Origin: MED-G105 sp050331095
Lineage (GTDB): Bacteria; Pseudomonadota; Alphaproteobacteria; Caulobacterales; Parvularculaceae
DNA: 16,236 nucleotides
Direction of reading: 5' to 3'
NCBI GenBank assembly: GCA_050331095.1
Contig: JBHJHE010000066.1
Coordinates: forward strand, 1 to 16,236
Shown here piece after piece: positions 7,659 through 13,112 of the stretch. The number at the start of each line of letters is the position of its first letter. Position 1 is the first letter of the stretch. Made by a program: the position numbers and the translations under genes. The notes under the pieces are model-generated. The model ran no database searches. It was not told the DNA's origin and saw only the letters and a program-made list of their open reading frames with translations.

Positions 7659-8252
7659 ATGATGAAGCCGTTCCGCGTATCCGGAGTCGCCGGCTACTTG
7701 ACGGTTTTGTTGTGGCTCCTCCTGACGATCGGCGCCGCGCGCGCCGCGACGGCCACGGAGCCTGCGCGCGTCGCCGATTTACGCAACGAAATCGTTTCGG
7801 CCCTCACAGGCGTCGACGCGCCGGCTGACGCGCCGCTTCTTCTCGATGCGCCGTTCGCCGCGACGCCGACCCTCGCCGACGCCGCGCCGACGGCGCAGTA
7901 CGACGCGCGCACCGGGCGCTTCGTCGTGCGGTTCGCCACCGTCGACGCGGCCCCCTTCGCCGTGTCCGGATCGCTGCGCGCCCCGCGCCAAGCCGAAGCC
8001 CCCGCCTCGAGGCCGCGGGACGACCGCCGCGCCCCGACGCGAAAAGACCGCGGGCCCACCGTCATCGATCGCGGCGACGCCGTGACCATCGTCTTCGAGG
8101 CGCCTGGCATGCGGCTCGCCAATCGGGGCCTCGCGCAGGAACGCGGGGCCGTTGGCGACGTCATTGAGATAGAGACCATTCGCTCGGCGCGCGCCGTCAA
8201 GGCGATCGTCACCGGCGCCGGTCAGGCCGCGGCGATCGGAGCGTCGCAATGA
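7659..8252 (+). CDS. flgA: Flagellar P-ring assembly chaperone FlgA
   Basis: Periplasmic chaperone required for P-ring (FlgI) assembly, 197 residues. An in-frame ATG at 7644 lies before the GGAGG at 7646-7650. That ribosome site is spaced eight bases from ATG 7659, so 7659 (or the adjacent ATG 7662) is preferred. A Sec signal peptide MMKPFRVSGVAGYLTVLLWL continues to IGAARA near residue 29. The C-terminal half contains the SAF/beta-clip pattern of FlgA: VIDRGDAVTIVFEAPGMRL, then GLAQERGAVGDVIEIETIRS and a final KAIVTGAGQAAAI. It is shorter than enterobacterial FlgA, with a Pro/Arg-rich segment in the middle. It overlaps flgH by the ATGA motif. Confidence 0.88.
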   Translation: MMKPFRVSGVAGYLTVLLWLLLTIGAARAATATEPARVADLRNEIVSALTGVDAPADAPLLLDAPFAATPTLADAAPTAQYDARTGRFVVRFATVDAAPFAVSGSLRAPRQAEAPASRPRDDRRAPTRKDRGPTVIDRGDAVTIVFEAPGMRLANRGLAQERGAVGDVIEIETIRSARAVKAIVTGAGQAAAIGASQ

Positions 8253-9007
8253 AGCGCCTGCGTTTGAACTCTATACGGATCGCCGCCATTGCGCTTGTCG
8301 CGGCGGAACTGTCGGCCTGCGCCGCCGGCCAGCGCCTGCGCGACGTCGGCCGGGCCCCGCCACTGACGCCGACGGAAAGTCCGGAATCCCTGCATCGCGT
8401 GCGTCGCGTGGCGTTGCCGATGCCCGACGCCGCGCAGGAGACGAGCCTCGAAGGCAGCCTATGGCGTCGCGGCTCGCGGACGTTCTTCAAGGATCAGCGG
8501 GCGCGCACGCGCGGCGACATCGTCACCATCGTGATCGACATCGACGACCGCGCCCGCCTCGACAACCGCACGGAACGCCAGCGGGCGAACGGCGAAAGCG
8601 CCGAACTGCCGGCCTTTGGCGGGCTCGAACAACGCCTCGCCGACTTGCTGCCGGACGGCGCCAACCCGGCGCAACTCGTCGACCTTCAGTCGGCGTCGAC
8701 CGTGCGCGGCGAAGGCACCGTCGACCGCCGCGAAGACGTTGAGCTGACGGTGGCCGCCATCGTCACCGAAGTGCTGCCGAACGGCAATCTCGTCGTCGCC
8801 GGCCGTCAGGAAGTGCGCGTGAATTTCGAAGTCCGGGAGCTGACGGTCACCGGCGTCATTCGGCCTGAAGACATCTCCAACGCCAATCGCATCAGCCACA
8901 CGCAGGTCGCCGAAGCGCGGATTTCCTATGGCGGGCGTGGACAGCTGACCGACGCGCAACAGCCGCGCTATGGTCAGCAGATCTACGACATTCTGTTCCC
9001 GTTCTAA
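8249..9007 (+). CDS. flgH: Flagellar L-ring lipoprotein FlgH
   Basis: Outer-membrane L-ring subunit, 252 residues from ATG 8249, which overlaps the flgA stop. The N terminus has a lipoprotein signal peptide with lipobox LSAC (Cys24). Conserved FlgH features follow: SLWRRGSRTFFKDQRARTRGDIVTI, the repetitive middle region, GEGTVDRREDVELTVAAIVTEVLPNGNLVV, and the C terminus RISYGGRGQLTDAQQPRYGQQIYDILFPF. It is the last gene of the operon. Its TAA overlaps the TAG of the convergent DCC-family gene. Confidence 0.96.
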   Translation: MKRLRLNSIRIAAIALVAAELSACAAGQRLRDVGRAPPLTPTESPESLHRVRRVALPMPDAAQETSLEGSLWRRGSRTFFKDQRARTRGDIVTIVIDIDDRARLDNRTERQRANGESAELPAFGGLEQRLADLLPDGANPAQLVDLQSASTVRGEGTVDRREDVELTVAAIVTEVLPNGNLVVAGRQEVRVNFEVRELTVTGVIRPEDISNANRISHTQVAEARISYGGRGQLTDAQQPRYGQQIYDILFPF

Positions 9008-9396
9008 TCGGCGCGCCGGGTCGCCGACCGACGCTCGATCCAGCGCGCGAACGCCTGCGCGCGCGGACGGATGATCAGGAACGCATCATAGAAAAAGTCG
9101 GCAATCTGTCGGACGATCGGCGCGCCGACGACTTTGCCCAGCGTTTTGAAACCCGGCGTCCGCCGCCACAGGGCGGCGAACGCCCCGGCGCCCTCGCGGA
9201 GCGTTCCGTCGGCGTCACGAACGTGAAAGCGGCCGAGCGCTTCATCCTTCGTCAGACCATCGCCCAAGGTAGCCGCGTCGATTTTGTGGATATTGACGAA
9301 CGCCACCGCCGCAGGGTCGGCGCGCCGCTCGTAGAAAGCGATCTCGCGCCGGCAGAGCGGGCAGTCGCCGTCGAAGTAGACCGTCGCTTTGTTCAT
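9004..9396 (-). CDS. DCC-family (YuxK/DUF393) thiol-disulfide oxidoreductase-like protein
   Basis: A 130-residue protein from ATG 9396. It starts MNKATVYFDGDCPLCRREI, the DGDCPLC signature of the DCC family, with a thioredoxin-like CxxC at Cys12 and Cys15. The C-terminal part contains the family pattern of a short hydrophobic helix (IADFFYDAFLIIRPRA). The family is predicted to be redox active, but substrates are largely unknown. It lies 63 bases downstream of dksA on the same strand and may be cotranscribed with it. Its stop overlaps that of flgH. A flagellar function is not implied. Confidence 0.85.
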   Translation of the reverse strand: MNKATVYFDGDCPLCRREIAFYERRADPAAVAFVNIHKIDAATLGDGLTKDEALGRFHVRDADGTLREGAGAFAALWRRTPGFKTLGKVVGAPIVRQIADFFYDAFLIIRPRAQAFARWIERRSATRRAD

Positions 9397-9459
9397 GCGC
9401 CGATTACGCCGGGAACGGAGATCGCGGACCCGCGGCGGCGCGACGCACGGGCCGGCCGA

Positions 9460-9876
9460 CTAGTCGTCGCGATGGACTTTTTCGCTGCGCTCGTGGCGCT
9501 CCTGCGCCTCGAGCGACAGCGTCGCGATCGGACGCGCCTCTAGCCGGCCAAGGCCGATCGGTTCGCCGGTCTCTTCGCAGTAGCCGTATTCGCCCTCGTC
9601 GATCCGGCGCAGCGCCGCGTCGATCTTCGAGATCAGTTTGCGCTGGCGGTCGCGCGTGCGCAGTTCGAGCGCTTTGTCCGTCTCCGTCGACGCGCGGTCG
9701 GCGATGTCGGGAAGCTGCAGGCTTTCCTCCTGCAATTGATCGAGGGTGCCGCGGCTCGCCTTTAAAATGTCCGACCGCCAATCGAGCAGCTTCCGACGGA
9801 AGTACTCTTTCTGACGATCGTTCATGAACGGCTCGTTCGCCGTCGGCCGATACTCTTGCAGGTCGGTCGCCGACAT
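9460..9876 (-). CDS. dksA: RNA polymerase-binding transcription factor DksA
   Basis: Secondary-channel regulator of RNA polymerase that works with ppGpp, 138 residues from ATG 9876. The frame is open upstream to 10218, but the added sequence is arginine-rich and too long for the family. MNDRQKEYFRRKLLDWRSDI starts the conserved part. The coiled-coil tip contains DIADRASTETDKALELRTRDR, and the globular C terminus reads GYCEETGEPIGLGRLEARPI then ATLSLEAQERHERSEKV. Only one of the four zinc-finger cysteines remains (C-E-E-T and S-L-E-A replace CxxC and CxxC). This agrees with the usual alphaproteobacterial form and with zinc-independent DksA types, so it is not a defect. Confidence 0.95.
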   Translation of the reverse strand: MSATDLQEYRPTANEPFMNDRQKEYFRRKLLDWRSDILKASRGTLDQLQEESLQLPDIADRASTETDKALELRTRDRQRKLISKIDAALRRIDEGEYGYCEETGEPIGLGRLEARPIATLSLEAQERHERSEKVHRDD

Positions 9877-9968
9877 CAGGTCGCTCCCACGCTCGTAACA
9901 ATCGCCCCCAAACGCCGCGACCCGCGACGCCTCGCCCGAAAGCGCGCGTTCTATACCGACGGCGCCCG

Positions 9969-9984
9969 CCGCGCTCAAGCGCGG
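9969..9984. repeat. Short perfect hairpin upstream of dksA
   Basis: CCGCGCT (9969-9975) and AGCGCGG (9978-9984) form a perfect 7-bp inverted repeat with a two-base centre, about 90 bases before the dksA start codon. It may be an operator or part of the dksA leader. The rest of the 9877-10163 gap shows no ORF that looks coding. I could not assign a convincing promoter there. Confidence 0.35.
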
Positions 9985-10073
9985 ATCGGCTCGCAAAGAT
10001 CCACAATCGCGTTGACATTCCTCAAACGCGGCGGATCGTTTTTCACAATCCGGCGACGCGTTACTTCGCACCT

Positions 10074-10116
10074 GCAAAAAAGAAACGCCGCGGGCTGACG
10101 ACGCGCGGGGCGTCAG
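10074..10116 (-). terminator. Possible intrinsic terminator of fliX
   Basis: Reading the minus strand after the fliX stop, CTGACG and CGTCAG (10116-10111 and 10100-10095) pair around a 10-base loop. About eight bases later comes a GTTTCTTTTTTGC tract (10086-10074). The distance from stem to T-tract is longer than ideal, so this is a moderate call. Confidence 0.4.
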
Positions 10117-10163
10117 GCGCCGGCTATTCCGGGCGCACGGCGCGCGCCAGCCGGCCCCGAAAC

Positions 10164-10631
10164 TCAAAGCCCGCGCTTGGCGAGTTCGACGCGCGCGCGC
10201 AACGCGATTTCGTCGCACACGGCGCGCAGACCCGCATCGTCCGTCTCCGCCGCGCGCTCCGCGAGCGCCGCGAGGTCGCCCATCGCGCCTGCGTCAACGC
10301 GTCCCGCAAGGAGATCGTCTCGCAGGCCGTCGAGAAGCTCCAGCATGCGCGCGCCGCGAGCGAGCGCGCGCGACCGGCCGCCGGGCCGCCCGGACTGCAA
10401 GGACAAGAGCGCGGCGACGGCTTGCGCAGCGCGCGCTCCGGCGGCGCCAGACGCACCGCCTACGGAGGAAACGCCTGCAGTCGCCCCGTCGCCGCGAGCG
10501 GCGCCCGCCCGGTCGGCGGGCGCGAAGCCCTTCGCCCCGTCGACGGTTCCGGCGGCGCGCGCGCCGTCGCTCTTGCCGGCCCGCGACGGACCAGCCGCCG
10601 CGCGATTCTTTGCGGGCGAAATCTCGACCAT
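10164..10631 (-). CDS. fliX: Flagellar assembly regulator FliX
   Basis: A 155-residue protein starting at ATG 10631 (MVEISPAKN). A GTG at 10646 would add five residues and has an AGAAAGG too close to it. The N-terminal 65 residues are Gly/Ala-rich and low in complexity. The C-terminal region (about 93-155) is conserved-looking: GARMLELLDGLRDDLLAGRV, then DDAGLRAVCDEIALRARVELAKRGL. In Caulobacter FliX couples completion of early basal-body structures to activity of the sigma-54 activator FlbD, and the gene is divergent from flgI, exactly as here. A CtrA-like box lies about 60-75 bases upstream. The call rests on the C-terminal pattern plus synteny. Confidence 0.85.
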   Translation of the reverse strand: MVEISPAKNRAAAGPSRAGKSDGARAAGTVDGAKGFAPADRAGAARGDGATAGVSSVGGASGAAGARAAQAVAALLSLQSGRPGGRSRALARGARMLELLDGLRDDLLAGRVDAGAMGDLAALAERAAETDDAGLRAVCDEIALRARVELAKRGL

Positions 10632-10691
10632 CGTCCGTTCAGACACCTTTCTCAGACCTTGCGCGCAACAGGTTCGATAAGCCCGGCCGCG

Positions 10692-10706
10692 TCAAGACCG
10701 CGTTAA
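10692..10706 (-). promoter_or_regulatory. CtrA-like box upstream of fliX
   Basis: On the minus strand the sequence is TTAA-CGCGGTC-TTGA, one base off the CtrA consensus TTAA-N7-TTAA, located 61-75 bases before the fliX start. Early flagellar regulators including fliX are CtrA targets in Caulobacter. It adjoins the ftr-like half site serving the opposite strand. Confidence 0.5.
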
Positions 10707-10707
10707 G

Positions 10708-10722
10708 CCGGCAAAATGTTCC
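10708..10722 (+). promoter_or_regulatory. ftr-like half site upstream of flgI
   Basis: CCGGCAAAATGTTCC shares CCGGCAAA with the palindrome before flgF (5935-5942), followed by TGTT where that site has TCTT. It lies about 90-105 bases upstream of the flgI -24 element, a normal distance for an enhancer-binding protein. The right half is degenerate. Confidence 0.4.
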
Positions 10723-10810
10723 TGCGCCGGTTTCGCCGAACCGCCGGCGACGCCGCCGATCCCCACATAGAAAATCCAATATTTTCAGAGACTTAAAGCA
10801 GCAGGCGCGC

Positions 10811-10826
10811 TGGCACGGGGGTCGCA
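10811..10826 (+). promoter_or_regulatory. Sigma-54 promoter for flgI-cheL-flbY
   Basis: TGGCACGGGGGTCGCA matches the sigma-54 consensus TGGCACG-N4-TTGCA except for one base. The -24 GG (10812-10813) and -12 GC (10824-10825) are exactly ten bases apart. Transcription would begin near 10837, about 33 bases before the flgI start codon. Confidence 0.85.
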
Positions 10827-10869
10827 AGGCGATCGACCCGACGCCGACGAAAGAGCCTTTCTTCGAACC

Positions 10870-12000
10870 ATGCGCACCTGCCGCGCGCCCATGCGCGCCT
10901 TCGTTTTCACGTTCTGCTTCTGGCTGACGCTGACGAGCGCCGAGCCCGGCGCCGAGGCGCGCTCGCGAATCAAGGACCTCGCCGACGTGGAGGGCGTGCG
11001 CGAGAACATGCTTCTCGGCTACGGCCTCGTCGTCGGCCTCGACCGCACCGGCGACCGCATCCGCAACGCGCCCTTCACCCGCGAGAGCCTCGTCTCGATG
11101 CTCGAGCGGCTCGGCGTCAACATCCGCTCCGAGGCGCTCGACACCGAGAACATCGCCGCCGTTATGGTGACGGCGAACCTGCCGCCATTCTCCTCCCAGG
11201 GCGCCCGGATCGACGTCAGCGTCAGCGCGCTCGGCGACGCGGAGAGCCTGCGCGGCGGCGTCCTGCTGGTGACGCCGCTCTATGGCGCCGACGGCGAGGT
11301 CTACGCGGTCGCCCAAGGGTCGGTCGCCGTCGCGGGCTTTCAGGCGCGCGGCGTTGCGGCCCGTCTCACCCAAGGCGTGCCGACGAACGGGCGCATCGCC
11401 AACGGCGCGGTCGTCGAGCGGCAAGTGACCGCGAATTTCGCGGGCCGGCGCGAGGTTAAGCTCGCCCTGCGCAATCCGGATTTTACGTCGGCGCGTCGCG
11501 TCAGCGCCGCCATCGACGACGCCCTCGGCGCCGACGTGGCGCGCGCGGCCGACCCGGGCACAGTGCTCCTACGCCGTCCAGAGGAGTTCGCCGGCGACAT
11601 GGTCGCCCTCGTCGGCGCCATCGAAGGCCTGCGCGTCGACGTCGACGTGCGCGCGAAAGTGGTGATCGACGAAGCCTCGGGCGGCGTGGTGATCGGCGAC
11701 GACGTGCGCGTCTCGACCGTCGCCATCGCCCAGGGACCGCTGACGATATCCGTCACCGAAATCCCGGTGGCGAGCCAGCCCGCGCCGTTTTCGCGGCGCG
11801 GCGAGACCGTTGTGCTGCCGCGTACGGCGATCGACGCCGACGAACGCCCGGTCGAGTTGCGGATCGTTTCCTCAGGCGGGCGTCTGCGCGACCTCGTCGA
11901 CGGGCTCAACGCCCTCGGCGTCGCCCCGCGAGATCTCATCGCGATCCTGCAGGCGATCAAGGCCGCCGGGGCGCTGCAAGCCGACATCGAGGTGATCTGA
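10870..12000 (+). CDS. flgI: Flagellar P-ring protein FlgI
   Basis: Periplasmic P-ring subunit forming the rod bushing in the peptidoglycan layer, 376 residues from ATG 10870, close to the usual length of FlgI precursors. ATG 10891 is an alternative that gives a tighter signal peptide (MRAFVFTFCFWLTLTSAEPG), but a GAAAGAG lies only before the first. The mature part begins SRIKDLADVEGVRENMLLGY and continues GLVVGLDRTGDRIRNAPFT, diagnostic of FlgI. The C terminus is GLNALGVAPRDLIAILQAIK followed by AAGALQADIEVI, the canonical end. It is first in its operon behind a sigma-54 promoter and divergent from fliX. A 15-bp tandem duplication follows at its stop. Confidence 0.97.
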   Translation: MRTCRAPMRAFVFTFCFWLTLTSAEPGAEARSRIKDLADVEGVRENMLLGYGLVVGLDRTGDRIRNAPFTRESLVSMLERLGVNIRSEALDTENIAAVMVTANLPPFSSQGARIDVSVSALGDAESLRGGVLLVTPLYGADGEVYAVAQGSVAVAGFQARGVAARLTQGVPTNGRIANGAVVERQVTANFAGRREVKLALRNPDFTSARRVSAAIDDALGADVARAADPGTVLLRRPEEFAGDMVALVGAIEGLRVDVDVRAKVVIDEASGGVVIGDDVRVSTVAIAQGPLTISVTEIPVASQPAPFSRRGETVVLPRTAIDADERPVELRIVSSGGRLRDLVDGLNALGVAPRDLIAILQAIKAAGALQADIEVI

Positions 12001-12018
12001 GGGGAGGTGATCTGATGG
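11989..12018 (+). repeat. 15-bp tandem duplication at the flgI/cheL junction
   Basis: GAGGTGATCTGAGGG (11989-12003) is followed at once by GAGGTGATCTGATGG (12004-12018), 14 of 15 bases identical. The first copy encodes the conserved FlgI end E-V-I-stop. The second supplies the Shine-Dalgarno (GGGGAGG, 12001-12007) and the start codon (ATG 12015) of the next gene. Before duplication the two genes would have overlapped by TGATG. Confidence 0.85.
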
Positions 12019-12362
12019 GAGGGGATCCGGTGGGGATCGCGCCAGCCGCCGCGCCGACCGGCGCGCCGCGCCCTTCAGCGACTGAGCCGCGCCCGGGCGC
12101 GTCGGAAGCGCAAGCGCTGCGCGAGTTCGAGGCGATCTTCATCGCCGAAACCCTGGCGCCGCTGTTCGACGAGATCGCCGAGGGGACCTTCGGCGGCGGC
12201 GAGGAAGCCTACGTCGATCTCCTGCGCCAGGCCGTCTCCGAGGCGATCGCCGAACGCGGGGGGTTCGGCGTCGCCGACATGGCGCAGCGCGCGCTCATCG
12301 ACGTTCAGGCTGACGAGGCGACCGGGAACGCCGCATCGCGAACCGAGGGGAACCAACCATGA
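12015..12362 (+). CDS. cheL: Rod-binding protein CheL (FlgJ N-terminal domain only)
   Basis: A 115-residue protein from ATG 12015 with GGGGAGG seven bases upstream. Residues 1-30 are Pro/Ala-rich. Residues about 35-97 form the rod-binding domain: ALREFEAIFIAETLAPLFDE, then AYVDLLRQAVSEAIAERGGF and GVADMAQRAL, matching the N-terminal half of FlgJ. There is no muramidase domain, as in Caulobacter CheL and other alphaproteobacteria, so cell-wall opening for the rod must be done by another enzyme. Its TGA overlaps the next start codon (ATGA). It probably acts in the periplasm as a rod cap or scaffold. Confidence 0.88.
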   Translation: MGGDPVGIAPAAAPTGAPRPSATEPRPGASEAQALREFEAIFIAETLAPLFDEIAEGTFGGGEEAYVDLLRQAVSEAIAERGGFGVADMAQRALIDVQADEATGNAASRTEGNQP

Positions 12363-12631
12363 CGACTGACAACGAAAGCGACGTCGAGGTCGCCGAGCCG
12401 ATACGCGCGCTCATCGACCTGACGACCGAGCTGACGGACGTGATCGAACGGGAGAACGAATTGCTGCGGGCCCGTCGGCCCCGCGAGATCGCTCCCTTGC
12501 AGGCCGACAAGGCGCGGCTGGCGGCGACGTACGCCACGGCGATCCGCGCGATCGCCGACGACCGAAGCGCCCTCAGCGCGCTCGCGCCGACGCTGATCGA
12601 CGAGTTGCGCGCCTACACCGTCAAGTTCTAG
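12359..12631 (+). CDS. flbY: FlbY/FlgN-like flagellar protein, ended early by TAG
   Basis: Starts at ATG 12359 overlapping the cheL stop and runs 90 residues to TAG 12629-12631. The visible part is a helical chaperone-like protein: EPIRALIDLTTELTDVIERE, NELLRARRPREIAPLQADKA, then ATYATAIRAIADDRSALSAL, the pattern of alphaproteobacterial FlbY/FlgN-like proteins encoded after flgI and cheL. Such proteins are thought to act as export chaperones or basal-body assembly factors. The helix ends abruptly at RAYTVKF. The same frame continues as coding-like sequence beyond two TAG codons to 12790, which would give 143 residues. The 90-residue product lacks the C-terminal part of the second long helix and may be inactive or altered. 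Confidence 0.8.
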   Translation: MTTDNESDVEVAEPIRALIDLTTELTDVIERENELLRARRPREIAPLQADKARLAATYATAIRAIADDRSALSALAPTLIDELRAYTVKF

Positions 12632-12790
12632 GTGCGCGCAGCGTAGCTGCGCGCGCTTCTGGACGGGGCGCGCACCGCCGGGGAAGGCGTCGTCAAAGCG
12701 GTGGCCGCAGCGGCGGCCGCGCCCGCGGCTGGGGGGTACGGCTCGCCCGGAACGGGCGCGGGTCCGGTCGCAGTCGCCGAAGACGCCTGA
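12632..12790 (+). pseudogene. flbY: In-frame 3' continuation of flbY beyond two amber codons
   Basis: Reading on in the same frame from TAG 12629-12631 gives V-R-A-A, a second TAG (12644-12646), then 47 sense codons beginning LRALLDGARTAGEGVVKAVA and ending GPVAVAEDA with TGA 12788-12790. About four fifths of third positions are G or C, like the real genes here, and the peptide continues the expected FlbY helix. Restoring glutamate (GAG differs from TAG by one base) at both stops would give KFEVRAAELRALL, a regular amphipathic helix. The final TGA lies in a terminator hairpin, consistent with 12790 being the original gene end. No ATG, GTG or TTG start permits separate translation of this part before its conserved-looking segment. 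Confidence 0.65.
12634..12654 (+). repeat. Perfect 9-bp hairpin just after the first flbY amber codon
   Basis: GCGCGCAGC (12634-12642) and GCTGCGCGC (12646-12654) pair perfectly around a GTA loop that contains the first two bases of the second TAG. It begins two bases after the first TAG. No U-tract follows, so it is not a standard terminator. The high GC makes chance palindromes likelier, but nine uninterrupted pairs with a 3-base loop are notable. Confidence 0.6.
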
Positions 12791-12817
12791 TCTTTTTCCA
12801 GGCGCGCCTCTTTATTT
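12784..12817 (+). terminator. Intrinsic terminator of the flgI-cheL-flbY operon
   Basis: CGCCTG (12784-12789) pairs with CAGGCG (12799-12804) around a 9-base T-rich loop and is followed by CGCCTCTTTATTT. The left arm contains the TGA (12788-12790) that ends the extended flbY frame. The stem is short, but the position at the operon end fits. Confidence 0.5.
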
Positions 12818-12907
12818 CTCCTAGCGTCCCGTTCGCCGATCAGATCCGTTGGACGCTCTGGATTCGGGGGTTTGAGCGCCTGAGACGGCGTTCGCCGGAC
12901 CCCGGCT

Positions 12908-12922
12908 GAGCGCCCGGCGCTC
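12908..12922. repeat. 15-bp perfect palindrome
   Basis: GAGCGCC-C-GGCGCTC is a perfect inverted repeat. A further GAGCGCC copy lies some 30 bases upstream, after GTTT. This could be a transcription factor operator or a hairpin. Nothing ties it to a named regulator. Confidence 0.45.
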
Positions 12923-12988
12923 CAGGCGGGTCGCCAGCCTCAACCAACTTATCCAACGCCGCGTCCGGCCGCCTATGGTTTTGGCGCA

Positions 12989-13029
12989 TCACAAACCCGT
13001 CGGCGCGCCCGGGCCGATCGAGTTTGTGA
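12989..13029. repeat. Long imperfect inverted repeat upstream of the muramidase gene
   Basis: Outer arms TCACAAAC (12989-12996) and GTTTGTGA (13022-13029) are perfectly complementary. Inside them TCGGC (13000-13004) pairs with GCCGA (13013-13017). The centre of this element lies about 100 bases before the start codon. It may be an operator with two half sites about 33 bases apart, or a structured leader. Confidence 0.45.
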
Positions 13030-13071
13030 CGCCCGCGGGGCCGCGCGGCCTACCTTCGGTCGCATTTTGTG

Positions 13072-13086
13072 TTAATCATCGATGAA
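13072..13086 (+). promoter_or_regulatory. Weak CtrA-like box before the muramidase gene
   Basis: TTAA-TCATCGA-TGAA is one base off TTAA-N7-TTAA and ends 26 bases before ATG 13113. That is close to the gene for an activator site, so it may repress, or be chance. Support is one near-match only. Confidence 0.3.
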
Positions 13087-13112
13087 GCGCGTGGGTATGC
13101 GCGGGGGTGATT

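Larger units (their letters stand above)
12791..13112. other. Non-coding gap between flbY and the muramidase gene
   Basis: About 320 bases without a credible gene on either strand. It holds the end of the operon terminator, a 15-bp palindrome (12908-12922), a long imperfect hairpin (12989-13029) and a CtrA-like box (13072-13086). I found no tRNA-like arms and no sigma-54 element with the GG-N10-GC spacing. The long minus-strand frame overlapping 13050-14150 is an artefact of the acidic-codon-rich gene opposite. Confidence 0.6.

Noticed and set aside
9460..9876. Loss of zinc-finger cysteines as damage to dksA
   Set aside because: The CEET and SLEA replacements are the usual form in alphaproteobacterial DksA, and the rest of the protein is well conserved.
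9877..10218. A long N-terminal extension of DksA
   Set aside because: DksA is about 140 residues in this class. The upstream frame is arginine-rich, overlaps the end of fliX, and covers a hairpin and probable promoter DNA.
12629..12646. General reassignment of TAG to an amino acid in this organism
   Set aside because: The TPR gene, the DCC-family gene and dksA all end in TAG. DksA ends at its normal C terminus (HRDD) there, so TAG works as stop in this genome. Local readthrough stays possible.
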